A stretch of 42,414 bases of DNA, from contig NC_021039.1 of NCBI RefSeq assembly GCF_000210095.1, positions 685,845 to 728,258 on the forward strand, in the 5' to 3' direction. A program made the translations under genes and the position numbers. Positions 8,703-17,515 of the stretch are shown here, piece by piece. Origin of the DNA: Ruminococcus champanellensis 18P13 = JCM 17042 (GTDB lineage Bacteria; Bacillota; Clostridia; Oscillospirales; Ruminococcaceae). Under the pieces are notes generated by a model, which worked only from the letters and a program-made list of their open reading frames with translations, ran no database searches and had not been told where the DNA came from. The stretch's first letter is position 1, and each line of letters begins with the position of its first letter.

Positions 8703-9566
8703 ATGAAGCTGTCCAAGGCGCTGCGCCAGTACCGGGGGCATAAGGGTTCCCTGGCAGTGCGGCTGCTGCTGTACGGTGCAGCGGTATTTACCATCGGGCT
8801 GCTGCTGTTTTTGATCGCCTACATTCTGGTCAAGGGCATTCCCAACCTGACCCCGGAGCTGTTTGCCTGGAAGTACACCAGCGAGAATGTGTCCATGCTT
8901 CCCTCCATCATCAACACCCTGCTGATGACCGGGCTGACCCTGTTGCTGGCAGTACCTGTCGGGGTGGGTGCGGCGGTGTACATGACCGAGTACGCCAAAA
9001 CCGGCAGCAAGCTGGTGAAGGTGGTGCGGATCACCACGGAGACCCTCCAGGGCATTCCCTCCATCGTGTATGGCTTGTTCGGCTTTCTGTTCTTTGTCAT
9101 TGCCTGCGGTTGGGATTACTCCCTGCTGTCCGGTGTCTGTACCATGGCGATCATGGTGCTGCCGTTGATTATGCGTACCACGGAGGAGGCGCTGCTGGCT
9201 GTGCCCGGCACCTACCGGGAGGGCAGCTTTGGCCTGGGTGCCGGGAAGCTGCGGACGATTTTCACCATTGTACTGCCCAGTGCCGTGCCGGGGATCCTTT
9301 CTGGCGTGATCCTGGCAGTGGGGCGTATCGTGGGAGAAACCGCTGCTCTGATCTTTACCGCCGGCACCTATGCGGCAGTGCCGAAGGATCTGTTCTCGTC
9401 CACCCGAACCTTGTCGGTGCACATGTACGCACTGCTGAACGAAGGGCTTTACACCAACCAGGCATACGCCACGGCAGTGGTGCTGCTGGTGGTAGTCATC
9501 GGCATCAACTGTCTGTCCGGGGCTGTGGCAAAAAAATTTGCAGGAGGCGCAAACAAGGATGAATAA
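8703..9566 (+). CDS. pstA: Phosphate ABC transporter permease PstA
   Basis: Second channel subunit of the phosphate importer, 287 residues, with a first membrane segment at about 22-46. The conserved [12 protein letters not shown] and the loop [18 protein letters not shown] (the contact for PstB) are both present, as is [23 protein letters not shown] site lies a few bases before the ATG. The last 8 bases overlap pstB, so the three transporter genes are translationally linked. Confidence 0.94.
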   Translation: MKLSKALRQYRGHKGSLAVRLLLYGAAVFTIGLLLFLIAYILVKGIPNLTPELFAWKYTSENVSMLPSIINTLLMTGLTLLLAVPVGVGAAVYMTEYAKTGSKLVKVVRITTETLQGIPSIVYGLFGFLFFVIACGWDYSLLSGVCTMAIMVLPLIMRTTEEALLAVPGTYREGSFGLGAGKLRTIFTIVLPSAVPGILSGVILAVGRIVGETAALIFTAGTYAAVPKDLFSSTRTLSVHMYALLNEGLYTNQAYATAVVLLVVVIGINCLSGAVAKKFAGGANKDE

Positions 9567-10308
9567 GTTTTCGATTTCTGACATGAATCTGCATTATGGC
9601 AGCTTTCATGCACTGAAAAATGTACAGCTGGAGATTGCACCCCGTGAGATCACCGCCTTTATCGGCCCCTCCGGCTGCGGCAAGTCCACCCTGCTGAAAT
9701 CCCTGAACCGGATGAATGATCTGGTGGAGGGATGCAGGATCGATGGGCAGGTACTGCTGGATGGAGAGGATATTTACGGGGATATGGACGTGAACCTGCT
9801 GCGTAAGCGGGTGGGCATGGTGTTCCAGAAGCCCAATCCCTTCCCCATGAGTATTTACGACAATGTGGCGTTCGGTCCCCGTACCCACGGCATCCGTTCC
9901 CGGGTGCAGCTGGACGAGCTGGTGGAGCAGTCCCTGCGGAGCGCCGCCATCTGGGACGAGGTGAAGGACCGGCTGCGGAAGTCAGCGTTTGGTCTGTCCG
10001 GTGGTCAGCAGCAGCGGCTCTGCATCGCCAGGGCGCTGGCAGTGAAGCCGGAGGTACTGCTGATGGATGAGCCTACCAGTGCATTGGATCCTATCTCAAC
10101 TTTGAAAATCGAAGATCTTGCAACGGAGTTGAAAAAGGATTATACTATTGTTATGGTGACCCATAATATGCAGCAGGCTACCCGTATCTCGGACAAGACC
10201 GCCTTTTTCCTTCTGGGTGAGGTGGTGGAATTTGGTGTGACGGATCAGATCTTCTCCATGCCCAAGGACAAGCGCACGGAGGATTACATTACCGGACGGT
10301 TCGGATAA
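9559..10308 (+). CDS. pstB: Phosphate ABC transporter ATPase PstB
   Basis: Cytoplasmic ATPase driving phosphate import, 249 residues. Walker A is GPSGCGKST at 36-44, the ABC signature LSGGQQQR starts at 146, and Walker B VLLMDEP is at 166-172. KSLNRMNDL after Walker A is typical of PstB. The start at 9559 overlaps the end of pstA, with AGGAGG 11 bases upstream; this removes seven non-conserved residues of the longer open frame. It is followed 12 bases later by phoU. Confidence 0.95.
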   Translation: MNKFSISDMNLHYGSFHALKNVQLEIAPREITAFIGPSGCGKSTLLKSLNRMNDLVEGCRIDGQVLLDGEDIYGDMDVNLLRKRVGMVFQKPNPFPMSIYDNVAFGPRTHGIRSRVQLDELVEQSLRSAAIWDEVKDRLRKSAFGLSGGQQQRLCIARALAVKPEVLLMDEPTSALDPISTLKIEDLATELKKDYTIVMVTHNMQQATRISDKTAFFLLGEVVEFGVTDQIFSMPKDKRTEDYITGRFG

Positions 10309-10320
10309 GGAGGAGCAGGT

Positions 10321-11019
10321 ATGAGAAATCGGTTTGACGAGCAGCTGCGGCAGCTGAAGCTGGATATGATCCGGATGAGCTCCCTGTGTGAAACTGCGAT
10401 TACGGTGACCATGCAGAATATGCTCAGCAGTGACCAGGTGTATACCCTGGACGACAGCGAGGAGGCATTTCAACAGCTTCAGAACATCAAGAACACCTAT
10501 GAAAAGGCGGGGTTTCTGAAAGAGGAGATCGACCAGATGGAGCGGCAGGTGGAAAACCAGTGTATGAAGCTGCTGCTGCATCAGCAGCCGGTGGCGAAGG
10601 ATCTGCGGGTGATCTCCGCAGCCATGAAAATGATCTACGATCTGCAGCGGATCGGGGATCAGGCATACGACATTGCGGACATTTCCCGGTATGTACAGGA
10701 CACGGAGCTGATGCACCGGCTGCCCATGCAGCAGTTGGCGGATGCGGCGGTGGCAATGGTCACTGATAGTGTGGATGCCTTTGTGCGCATGGACTTTGCC
10801 CTGGCAAAGCATGTGATTGCAGCGGACGATACGGTGGATGAATATTTCAGCCGTATGAAGGAGGAGCTTGCAAAGGTCTTGCGGCAGGACGGGGACAGCA
10901 GCGTGTGCCTGGATATTCTGATGATCTCCAAATATCTGGAGCGGATCGCTGACCATGCGGTGAATATTGCGGATTGGGTGATTTTTGCACAGACCGGCGC
11001 CCATTCCGGGAAGGAGTGA
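10321..11019 (+). CDS. phoU: Phosphate signalling protein PhoU
   Basis: A 232-residue all-helical protein that links the Pst transporter to the sensor kinase and restrains phosphate uptake when phosphate is plentiful. It begins with the family's opening MRNRFDEQLRQLKLDMIRM and has the two related three-helix repeats, each with a conserved D/E-rich metal-binding stretch (DLRVISAAMKMIYDLQRIGD and YLERIADHAVNIADW). Its place between pstB and the two-component genes is the classical order. An AAGGAG site near its 3' end serves the next gene. Confidence 0.95.
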   Translation: MRNRFDEQLRQLKLDMIRMSSLCETAITVTMQNMLSSDQVYTLDDSEEAFQQLQNIKNTYEKAGFLKEEIDQMERQVENQCMKLLLHQQPVAKDLRVISAAMKMIYDLQRIGDQAYDIADISRYVQDTELMHRLPMQQLADAAVAMVTDSVDAFVRMDFALAKHVIAADDTVDEYFSRMKEELAKVLRQDGDSSVCLDILMISKYLERIADHAVNIADWVIFAQTGAHSGKE

Positions 11020-11024
11020 GAACT

Positions 11025-11726
11025 GTGCTGATCTACATGCTGGAGGATGACCAGGTGATCCGGGATCTGGTGCTGTACGCCCTGCGGCAGCAGACGGATC
11101 TGGAGGCCCAGGGCTTTGAACGCCCCTCCGCATTTTACGCAGCGGTGCGCAGCCGTGTGCCGGATCTGATCCTGCTGGATGTGATGCTGCCGGAGGAGGA
11201 CGGACTGACCGTGCTGAAAAACCTGCGGCTTCGCCGGGAGACCAAGCTGACCCCGGTAATCATCCTGTCCGCCAAGGGTACGGGCTACGACAAGATCTGC
11301 GGTCTGGACGGGGGAGCGGACGATTACATTCCCAAGCCCTTTGAGATCATGGAGCTGCTGTCCCGGGTGAAGGCGTGGGAGCGGCGGCTGTCTCTGACTG
11401 CCCAGGAGGCATCCGGGGAGGAGCAGCCCCGGGAATACCGGATCGGCGGGCTTACTGTCAGTCCGGTGTACCATACGGTGACGGCGGATGGGGAGGAGGT
11501 GCGCCTGACCATGAAGGAGTACGAGATCCTCTGCTATCTGCTTGCCCACCAGGATCAGGTCTGCACCCGGGAACAGATTTTCAGCCGGGTGTGGGGGTAT
11601 GGCTCCGAACGGGAGAACCGGACTCTGGACGTACATATCCGAACCCTGCGGGTGAAGCTGGGGGAGTACGGAAACCTGATCGAAACCATCCGGGGCGTAG
11701 GCTATAAGATAAGGAGCAGCGTATGA
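11025..11726 (+). CDS. phoB: OmpR-type response regulator of the Pho regulon
   Basis: A 233-residue DNA-binding response regulator (PhoP in Bacillus naming). The receiver domain has the acidic pair D8-D9, the phosphorylated D52 in LLDVMLP, and K104 in PKPF. A winged-helix DNA-binding domain follows from about residue 130, with RVWGYGSERENRTLDVHIRTLR as its recognition region. The start is a GTG at 11025, 8 bases after AAGGAG and 5 bases after the phoU stop; a longer frame inside phoU has no such site. The gene overlaps phoR by 4 bases. Target phosphate genes are inferred from operon context. Confidence 0.9.
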   Translation: MLIYMLEDDQVIRDLVLYALRQQTDLEAQGFERPSAFYAAVRSRVPDLILLDVMLPEEDGLTVLKNLRLRRETKLTPVIILSAKGTGYDKICGLDGGADDYIPKPFEIMELLSRVKAWERRLSLTAQEASGEEQPREYRIGGLTVSPVYHTVTADGEEVRLTMKEYEILCYLLAHQDQVCTREQIFSRVWGYGSERENRTLDVHIRTLRVKLGEYGNLIETIRGVGYKIRSSV

Positions 11727-13387
11727 AACGAAGCATTTTCAAGGGCATGCTGCTGGTGTCGGTGCTTTCCCTGCTGGCATGCACCGTGCTGATCATGGAC
11801 GTGCTGTACGGGTATTTTGACAAGCGTGCCAACGAGGAGCTGCATCAGCAGGCAACCAGCATTGCCCGGGGCGTGGAAGCGGCAGGCATGGAGTATTTTG
11901 AGGGCTTCCAGGCGTCGGAGCGTGTTACCTGGATCACTGCCGCCGGCACGGTGCTGTACGACAACCAGGCGGATCAGTCCCGGATGGAAAACCACAGTGA
12001 CCGGGAGGAGTTCATCAAAGCCAAGTCGGACGGTGCCGGGGAAGCCACCCGGTATTCCTCCACCCTGGCGGAAAAGACCATTTACTACGCACTGCGGCTG
12101 GAGGACGGCAGCGTGCTTCGGGTATCCCAGACCCAGTACACGGTGCTGACGGTATTGATGGGACTTGCCACACCGGTGGTGATTGTGCTGCTGTGCGTGA
12201 TGATCCTGTCGGCGGTGCTGTCCTCCGCCGTGGTCAAGCGGATCGTCAAGCTCATCAACGCCATTGATCCGGAGCATCCGGATACGGATGCAGACTATGA
12301 GGAGATTGCCCCGTTGCTGTACAAGATCCACACCCAGAACCAGGAGATCGCCCGGCAGATGCGGACACTGAAAAAGCAGCAGGAGGAATTCCGCCAGCTG
12401 ACCGCCCACATGCGGGAAGGATTGCTGGTGGCGGACAGCCACTGCGAGGTGCTAAGCTGGAATGCGGCAGCTCTGGAGATCTTCGGGGTTCCGGAATCCA
12501 CCGACACCCGGAATATTTACGAATTCAATCGCAGTGAGCCCTTCCGCATGGCGGTGGAGCAGGCACTTGCCGGACAGCCGGCGGAGCAGCTTCTGTCCCT
12601 GGGGCAGCACAGTTATCGGATGCTGGCAAGCCCCGTACAGGAGCAGGATGCGGTGACCGGCATTATGGTGCTGCTGCTGGATGTGACCGAGCAGGAGCAT
12701 CGGGAGCAGCTGCGCCGGGAATTTACCTCCAACGTATCCCACGAGATGAAGACGCCTCTGACCGCCATCCACGCCATTGCCGGCATGCTGGTGCAGGATG
12801 TGATTGAGCCGAAGGACGTGAAGAAATTTGCCGGAGATATTTACCGGGAATCCGCCCGGATGATTGCCCTGGTGAACGATACCCTGCGGCTGTCCCGGAT
12901 GGACGAGAACGGGATTGCCGAGCCAAAGGAGCCGGTGGATCTGTATGACCTGGCGGAGGAGGTCATTGCTCGGCTGCGGGTAACGGCGGAGAAAAAGCAG
13001 GTTGCTTTCTCCCTGGCAGGGACCCATGTGACCGTCAACGGCGTGTACAGCATGCTGGAGGAAATGATCTACAACCTGTGCGACAATGCGGTCAAGTACA
13101 ACAAGGAGCAGGGCACCGTTACTGTGTCCGTGCTGACTGCCGGCAAGGAGGGCATCCTGATGGTGCAGGATACGGGCATCGGCATTCCCCAGGAGGATCA
13201 GAGCCGGATCTTCGAGCGGTTCTACCGGGTGGACAAGAGTCACTCCCGTGCCATCGGGGGGACCGGTCTGGGCCTGTCCATCGTCAAGCACGGTGCTGCA
13301 TACCACAATGCCCAGGTACAGGTATCCTCCAAGCCCGGAGAGGGTTCCACCTTTACGGTGATTTTTCCCGAAACTCTGCAAGCATAA
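11723..13387 (+). CDS. phoR: Phosphate-sensing histidine kinase PhoR
   Basis: Membrane sensor kinase of 554 residues. It has a membrane segment at 10-32, an outside domain of about 108 residues, and a second membrane segment at 141-170. A short linker and a PAS domain (about 225-320) follow. The phosphorylated histidine is H340 in SNVSHEMKTPLTA. The ATPase domain has the N-box NLCDNAVKYN (451-460), DTGIGIP and GTGLGLSIVKH. The outside domain is larger than in enteric PhoR and resembles the Gram-positive arrangement. It is translationally coupled to phoB and closes the operon. Confidence 0.92.
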   Translation: MKRSIFKGMLLVSVLSLLACTVLIMDVLYGYFDKRANEELHQQATSIARGVEAAGMEYFEGFQASERVTWITAAGTVLYDNQADQSRMENHSDREEFIKAKSDGAGEATRYSSTLAEKTIYYALRLEDGSVLRVSQTQYTVLTVLMGLATPVVIVLLCVMILSAVLSSAVVKRIVKLINAIDPEHPDTDADYEEIAPLLYKIHTQNQEIARQMRTLKKQQEEFRQLTAHMREGLLVADSHCEVLSWNAAALEIFGVPESTDTRNIYEFNRSEPFRMAVEQALAGQPAEQLLSLGQHSYRMLASPVQEQDAVTGIMVLLLDVTEQEHREQLRREFTSNVSHEMKTPLTAIHAIAGMLVQDVIEPKDVKKFAGDIYRESARMIALVNDTLRLSRMDENGIAEPKEPVDLYDLAEEVIARLRVTAEKKQVAFSLAGTHVTVNGVYSMLEEMIYNLCDNAVKYNKEQGTVTVSVLTAGKEGILMVQDTGIGIPQEDQSRIFERFYRVDKSHSRAIGGTGLGLSIVKHGAAYHNAQVQVSSKPGEGSTFTVIFPETLQA

Positions 13388-13388
13388 A

Positions 13389-13422
13389 AAACGCCGCACA
13401 GATTCTCTGTGCGGCGTTTGTG
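13389..13422 (+). terminator. Terminator of the pst-pho operon
   Basis: AAACGCCGCACAGA and its complement enclose the 3-nt loop TTC, immediately after the phoR stop. The T-tract is short because the stem itself ends in TTT. Confidence 0.8.
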
Positions 13423-13431
13423 TGTGCAAAC

Positions 13432-13466
13432 AAAAAGCAGCGCTTACGCATTTGCATAAGCGCTGC
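13432..13466 (-). terminator. Terminator of rplJ-rplL
   Basis: A 14-bp stem with one mismatch (GCAGCGCTTA arm) is followed on the minus strand by five T. It lies 24 bases after the rplL stop, so the ribosomal pair ends here rather than continuing into rpoB. Confidence 0.85.
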
Positions 13467-13490
13467 CTTGCAGCATTGGTAAGGGAAATC

Positions 13491-13862
13491 TTACTTCAGC
13501 TCTACGGTTGCACCAGCAGCCTCCAGCTTGGTCTTGATCTCCTCAGCGTCAGCCTTGGAAGCGCCTTCCTTCAGGGTCTTGGGAGCGCTCTCAACAACTT
13601 CCTTTGCTTCCTTCAGACCAAGGCCCAGGATCTCCTTAACAGCCTTGATAACGCCCATCTTGCTGTCGCCAAAGGATGCCAGAACTACGTCGAATTCTGT
13701 CTTCTCCTCAGCAGCAGCTGCGCCTGCACCTGCAGCCGGAGCAGCAGCGATTGCAGCAGTTACGCCGAATTCTTCCTGAATAGCGTCAACCAGCTCGGAC
13801 AGTTCCATAACGGTCATGCCCTTGATGTCTTCAACGAATTTCAAAATCTTTTCAGAAGCCAT
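13491..13862 (-). CDS. rplL: Ribosomal protein L7/L12
   Basis: The 123-residue stalk protein of the 50S subunit, which recruits translation factors. It has the N-terminal dimerisation region ([17 protein letters not shown]), an Ala/Gly-rich hinge near residues 39-52, and the globular domain containing EKTEFDVVL and [12 protein letters not shown]. An AAAGGAG-type site precedes the ATG. It follows rplJ by 47 bases. Length and composition are normal. Confidence 0.98.
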   Translation of the reverse strand: MASEKILKFVEDIKGMTVMELSELVDAIQEEFGVTAAIAAAPAAGAGAAAAEEKTEFDVVLASFGDSKMGVIKAVKEILGLGLKEAKEVVESAPKTLKEGASKADAEEIKTKLEAAGATVELK

Positions 13863-13909
13863 GATAATAATCTCCTTTTATTTATGATATTGTAGTGTTT
13901 GACCTGCTA

Positions 13910-14419
13910 TTAAGCAGCGTCATCGGACTTGCTGTCAGCAACAGCCTTAACAGTAGCAGCGAGCTTCTGGATCGGACCCTGCAGGGAGCCAACCAGCTGT
14001 GCAAGCAGTACATCCTTGGACGGGATCTTGGACAGAGCCATTACCCCAGCCTGGTCGTAAGCAACGCCCTCAACGAAGCCTGCCTTCAGGTTGAACTTGT
14101 CGTCCTGAGTCTCGGCGAACTTGCCCAGAATCCGTGCGGGAGCAGTCTGATCGTCGTTGGAAATTGCAACGGCAGTGGTGCCTTCGAGGATACCGTCGAA
14201 GTCGTTCATGCCGATGTTGTGGAGTGCAAAGCGGAGCATGGTGTTCTTTTCTACGGAGTAGTGAACCCCAGCCTCACGCAGTTCCTTTCTGAGCTTGGTG
14301 TCCTGCTCTACTGTGATACCCTTATAGTCCACGAATACGCAGGAAACTGCACTCTGGAGCTGCTCGGTCAGCTTTACGACCTTCGCCTTCTTTGCTTCCA
14401 AAACCTTTTCACTTGCCAT
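13910..14419 (-). CDS. rplJ: Ribosomal protein L10
   Basis: The base of the ribosomal stalk, 169 residues, which binds 23S rRNA and carries L7/L12 dimers. It opens MASEKVLEAKKAKVVKLTEQL and has the family segment VFVDYKGITVEQDTKLRKEL. The start at 14419 is chosen over an in-frame GTG four codons upstream because that GTG overlaps the GGAGG ribosome site. Excess L10 is known to bind its own leader RNA, and such a leader lies just upstream. Confidence 0.97.
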   Translation of the reverse strand: MASEKVLEAKKAKVVKLTEQLQSAVSCVFVDYKGITVEQDTKLRKELREAGVHYSVEKNTMLRFALHNIGMNDFDGILEGTTAVAISNDDQTAPARILGKFAETQDDKFNLKAGFVEGVAYDQAGVMALSKIPSKDVLLAQLVGSLQGPIQKLAATVKAVADSKSDDAA

Positions 14420-14463
14420 GTTTTGTTTCACCTCCGATAGTGATGTAAATCGTATCAGAAGAA

Positions 14464-14497
14464 CACAAAAATCCCTTCCCGTGTATACGAGAAGGGA
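14464..14497 (-). terminator. Attenuator in the L10 leader
   Basis: An 11-bp stem with one G-T pair (TCCCTTC at the base, loop of 4) is followed on the minus strand by TTTTTGTG. It sits between the L10-binding region and rplJ, where a regulated terminator is expected. Confidence 0.8.
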
Positions 14498-14596
14498 CAG
14501 TCAATTTATCTTGACGTGCACTCCTCGGCTGGATTTACGGCGAAGCCACCAGCTGTCTTTAGAATACGATTATCCGGGCATATCTGCCGCAGAACA
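14498..14596 (-). ncRNA. Ribosomal protein L10 leader
   Basis: Between promoter and attenuator the minus strand reads AAAGACAGCTGGTGGC and later CCAGCCGAGGAG, the conserved core of the L10 leader family (Rfam RF00557, recognised by memory). L10 or the L10-L12 complex would bind here and tip the balance toward the attenuator. The exact 5' boundary is an estimate from the promoter. Confidence 0.85.
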
Positions 14597-14602
14597 ATAA
14601 TT

Positions 14603-14631
14603 ATTATAGCACAGGAAAATGTGCTTGTCAA
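14603..14631 (-). promoter_or_regulatory. Promoter of rplJ-rplL, perfect sigma-A consensus
   Basis: TTGACA (14626-14631) and TATAAT (14603-14608) on the minus strand are separated by 17 bp. This is the strongest promoter seen in the window, as expected for a ribosomal operon. Confidence 0.95.
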
Positions 14632-14648
14632 GCATTTTTTGCAATTTT

Positions 14649-15821
14649 TCAGAAGTAGCTGACCTTGATCTGCTTGCCCATTTTCTTCAGGCATTCCGCC
14701 AGCTCGTTGACCATCTGCATCTTGATGTGGAACTGGATGGGCAGATTCGGGTTCTGATGCGCCGGATTCACCGCCCGCCCCACGAAAAAGTTAATGTCCG
14801 TAGCTTCCTCAAAGAGCATCCGGGCAATCAGGGACGCTCCATCCTTCTGACAGCTCCATTTGGCGTAGGACTCGTTGTCCTCCAGATAATTTTTTGCATA
14901 GGACAGCACCCGGTTGATGGTGATAATACCCTCCGTCACCAGATCCACGCCTTCGATCTTTGCAATGGGGGGGATCTCCGGATCCGGGAAATCCAGCGCC
15001 GGAATCAGCTTCTTGCGCAGGAACTTTGCTGCAATGTTGGAAGTGGTGCCGCCGCAGACAATGTGCTTGCCCTCCTTGGAGAAGAACAGGGACATCATTT
15101 TGTTGCAGTCCTCCCGGTTGGCAGGGGGGCCGATGATGAGATTCACCGGCTGCCGTTTCCGGATCCGGATGGTGCAGACGGTGGTATCGTCCCCGGGCTT
15201 GCCGCCGTAGAGCCGGACGCATTCATCCAGCAGAATGGTGGTCAGAGTCTTGGCGGTAAAGCCCACCTCTGCAAAGGTCTCCATATAGGAGATAATGTCC
15301 TCCCGCTGCCAGCCGAAATTCAGGGTCATGCCCACCCCGGCGTGAATGGCACCGTCGCTCATGGCGATGAAAATATCCTGCTCCTGGAGCTTGATCCGGG
15401 AACGGTAAATGGTCTTGCCGTCGATCTGCATCTGGGTGGAGGGGATATCCTGGTATTTTCCATCCCGAAACAGGATCACCATCGGGTTGTCGTACTGGAT
15501 GATCTCCGCTTCCTCATTTTCCACCAGCCGGATGATGGTAAAGGTGGAGTATGCCACTCCCCGGACAGCACACACCGGCAGGGTAGCTGCGATGGTTGCC
15601 ACACAGTCCTCGATCTTCATATTCTCCGCCATCATGGTGGAAATGATCTTGGCAGTCAGGGTGGAGAGGATGCTTGCCTTCACGCCGCTGCCCAGGCCGT
15701 CCGCCAGTACGATGACCGTGGAGTGATCGTCCGGAGAGATCACATCCACATGGTCGCCGCAAAGCTGCTCCCCGAATTTGTTCACACTCCGGTAGCCGAT
15801 ATCCGCACAGAAATTATTCAT
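14649..15821 (-). CDS. SpoIIE/PP2C-family phosphatase of the H2-sensor operon
   Basis: A 390-residue cytoplasmic protein whose first 225 residues form a PP2C-like phosphatase domain. Metal-binding aspartates are visible as D41 in LADGLGSGVKA, D156 in AMSDGAIHAG and D211-D212 in PGDDTT. The remaining 165 residues form a second domain I cannot name, beginning VNLIIGPPANR. There are no membrane segments. The start overlaps the hydrogenase stop by 8 bases and has AAGGGGGC upstream. This gene pair recurs in clostridia, and the usual proposal is that the sensor hydrogenase controls the phosphatase. The phosphoprotein target is unknown, and no partner kinase or anti-sigma gene is nearby. Confidence 0.85.
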   Translation of the reverse strand: MNNFCADIGYRSVNKFGEQLCGDHVDVISPDDHSTVIVLADGLGSGVKASILSTLTAKIISTMMAENMKIEDCVATIAATLPVCAVRGVAYSTFTIIRLVENEEAEIIQYDNPMVILFRDGKYQDIPSTQMQIDGKTIYRSRIKLQEQDIFIAMSDGAIHAGVGMTLNFGWQREDIISYMETFAEVGFTAKTLTTILLDECVRLYGGKPGDDTTVCTIRIRKRQPVNLIIGPPANREDCNKMMSLFFSKEGKHIVCGGTTSNIAAKFLRKKLIPALDFPDPEIPPIAKIEGVDLVTEGIITINRVLSYAKNYLEDNESYAKWSCQKDGASLIARMLFEEATDINFFVGRAVNPAHQNPNLPIQFHIKMQMVNELAECLKKMGKQIKVSYF

Positions 15822-17484
15822 CCGAGATCGCCCCCTTGAGCTTGGTCAGTGCGATCTTGGTCTCCGCTGCGGTTTCACCCAGCAGGGAGGCGATCTCCTG
15901 TACGATGCGCATCTGCTTGTCTACCACCTTGTCGGCGGTTTCAATGGTCTGCTGCCGGATGGATTCCTTGGTGCGGCGCTGCCGCTCCTCCTCTGTTACG
16001 TCCCGCATCATGCACATCAGCACCCGATAGGAAGCGTCATACAGAATCGTCTCGTCCACATACTTATTGTATTCCGCCAGATAGGTGCGCCGATCCCGGA
16101 TGGTGGCGCCGCCGTTCTTTACGTCCAGGAAATCCTTCGGATCCCGGATCCGGATCACCTGCTCTCCCAGTACATCGCTGGGATGCCGCACGTTCAGAAT
16201 CTCACAGGCGGTCTGGTTGATCTGCTGTACCTCCAGGGATTCGTTCAGCACCAGAATGCCGTTGGAGGTGTTGTTGATGATATGATCGGAGAAATTCTCC
16301 GCCCGATCCTTCAGATAGGGCAGGCACATGGTCAGATCCGCCTTGCCCTGGTAAATGGCAATTGCCTTTTCCCGGCAGGTGTTATAGCCGCAGGAGCCGC
16401 AGTTCAGCTCGTCAGAGGGCTTGTTCTTGCCCATCTGCCGGAGAATGGTGAAGATCTCGGTTTCCGTGGGCTGGGGCAGCTTCCGGTTGATGGCTTCCAT
16501 CTCTTTGTGGATCCGTTCCTGTGGCAGGGTTTCAATGGGGAAGTCCTCACTGCCGGCGTAAGCGTCCACTGCCGCATAGTCCCGGATGGGTGTCCGGTGG
16601 TATTTTTCCATGACCGGTCCGCCGATGCAGCTACCGGCGCAGGCGGACATTTCGATAAAGCAATTGTTCAGTCCGCCCTGCTCCAGGTCGTGCAAAGCGG
16701 CAATACAGTTTTCAATGCCGTCCACGGAAATATACTGATAGCCCGGCACCTTCTCCATGGTCTTGAGAATGCCTCCGGAGGTGGGGAACAGCCGGGTTCG
16801 GCTCTGGGAATTGTGGTCAACATTCTGCTCCAGCTGGATGTTTGCTTCCTCCAGCATCCGGGTCAGCTCCTCGAAGGTCATAACCTCGTCCACATAGCCG
16901 GTGTAGTGATCCGCCTCATCCTTCTTGGACAGGCAGGGGCCGATGAATACCACATGGGCATTGGGCATCCGGCGGCGGATATCCACGCTGTGCGCCTGCA
17001 TGGGGGAGATCACATCCGCCAGATAGGGCAGTGCCTGGGGAAAGTGCTTCTGGATCAGCAGATTCACCGAGTGGCAGCAGGAGGAGATCAGCACATCCGG
17101 CTTCCGGTTCCGGAGAATGTCCTCGTACATCCGGTTCACATAGGTGGCACCGATGGCTGTTTCCTCCGCAGCGGCAAAGCCCAGCTGCCGCAGCGCCTGT
17201 TCCATGGCTTCGATGCCTACCCCGTAATTGGCGATGAAGGAGGGGGCAATGCTTGCTACTACCGGCTCCTCGCCCTCCAGCAGCACCTTTACCGCCTCCG
17301 TAGCGTCGGCGATCTCCTTGGCGTTCTGGGGACAGACTACAAAGCACTGACCGCACAGGATGCATTCGTTGCCCACGATGTGCGCCTGGTTGCCGGAAAA
17401 GCGGATGGACTTGACCGGACAGTGCCGGATGCATTTATAGCAATTTTTACAGTTTGTTTTGCGTAGCTTCAGAAATTCGGACAT
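15814..17484 (-). CDS. hydS: Sensory-type FeFe hydrogenase with PAS domain
   Basis: A 556-residue protein probably sensing H2 or redox state rather than making H2 in bulk. Two 4Fe-4S clusters are at cysteines 12, 15, 18, 22 and 41, 44, 47, 51. The H-cluster motifs are diverged: SSCCHSV (C136, C137), GPCLSKK (C184) and SACAGSCIGGP (C282, C286), against the catalytic TSCCPxW, MPCxxKKxE and MACxxGCxxGGG. All four cluster ligands remain. A further cluster site has cysteines 362, 365, 370, 387. A PAS domain spans about 400-500 and a coiled coil ends the protein. This layout matches the HydS proteins described in Ruminococcus albus. It sits between a 2Fe-2S protein and a phosphatase. Confidence 0.9.
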   Translation of the reverse strand: MSEFLKLRKTNCKNCYKCIRHCPVKSIRFSGNQAHIVGNECILCGQCFVVCPQNAKEIADATEAVKVLLEGEEPVVASIAPSFIANYGVGIEAMEQALRQLGFAAAEETAIGATYVNRMYEDILRNRKPDVLISSCCHSVNLLIQKHFPQALPYLADVISPMQAHSVDIRRRMPNAHVVFIGPCLSKKDEADHYTGYVDEVMTFEELTRMLEEANIQLEQNVDHNSQSRTRLFPTSGGILKTMEKVPGYQYISVDGIENCIAALHDLEQGGLNNCFIEMSACAGSCIGGPVMEKYHRTPIRDYAAVDAYAGSEDFPIETLPQERIHKEMEAINRKLPQPTETEIFTILRQMGKNKPSDELNCGSCGYNTCREKAIAIYQGKADLTMCLPYLKDRAENFSDHIINNTSNGILVLNESLEVQQINQTACEILNVRHPSDVLGEQVIRIRDPKDFLDVKNGGATIRDRRTYLAEYNKYVDETILYDASYRVLMCMMRDVTEEERQRRTKESIRQQTIETADKVVDKQMRIVQEIASLLGETAAETKIALTKLKGAISDE

Positions 17485-17515
17485 GGTTGTCCCTCCTTAC
17501 AGACTGTGATGTGCC

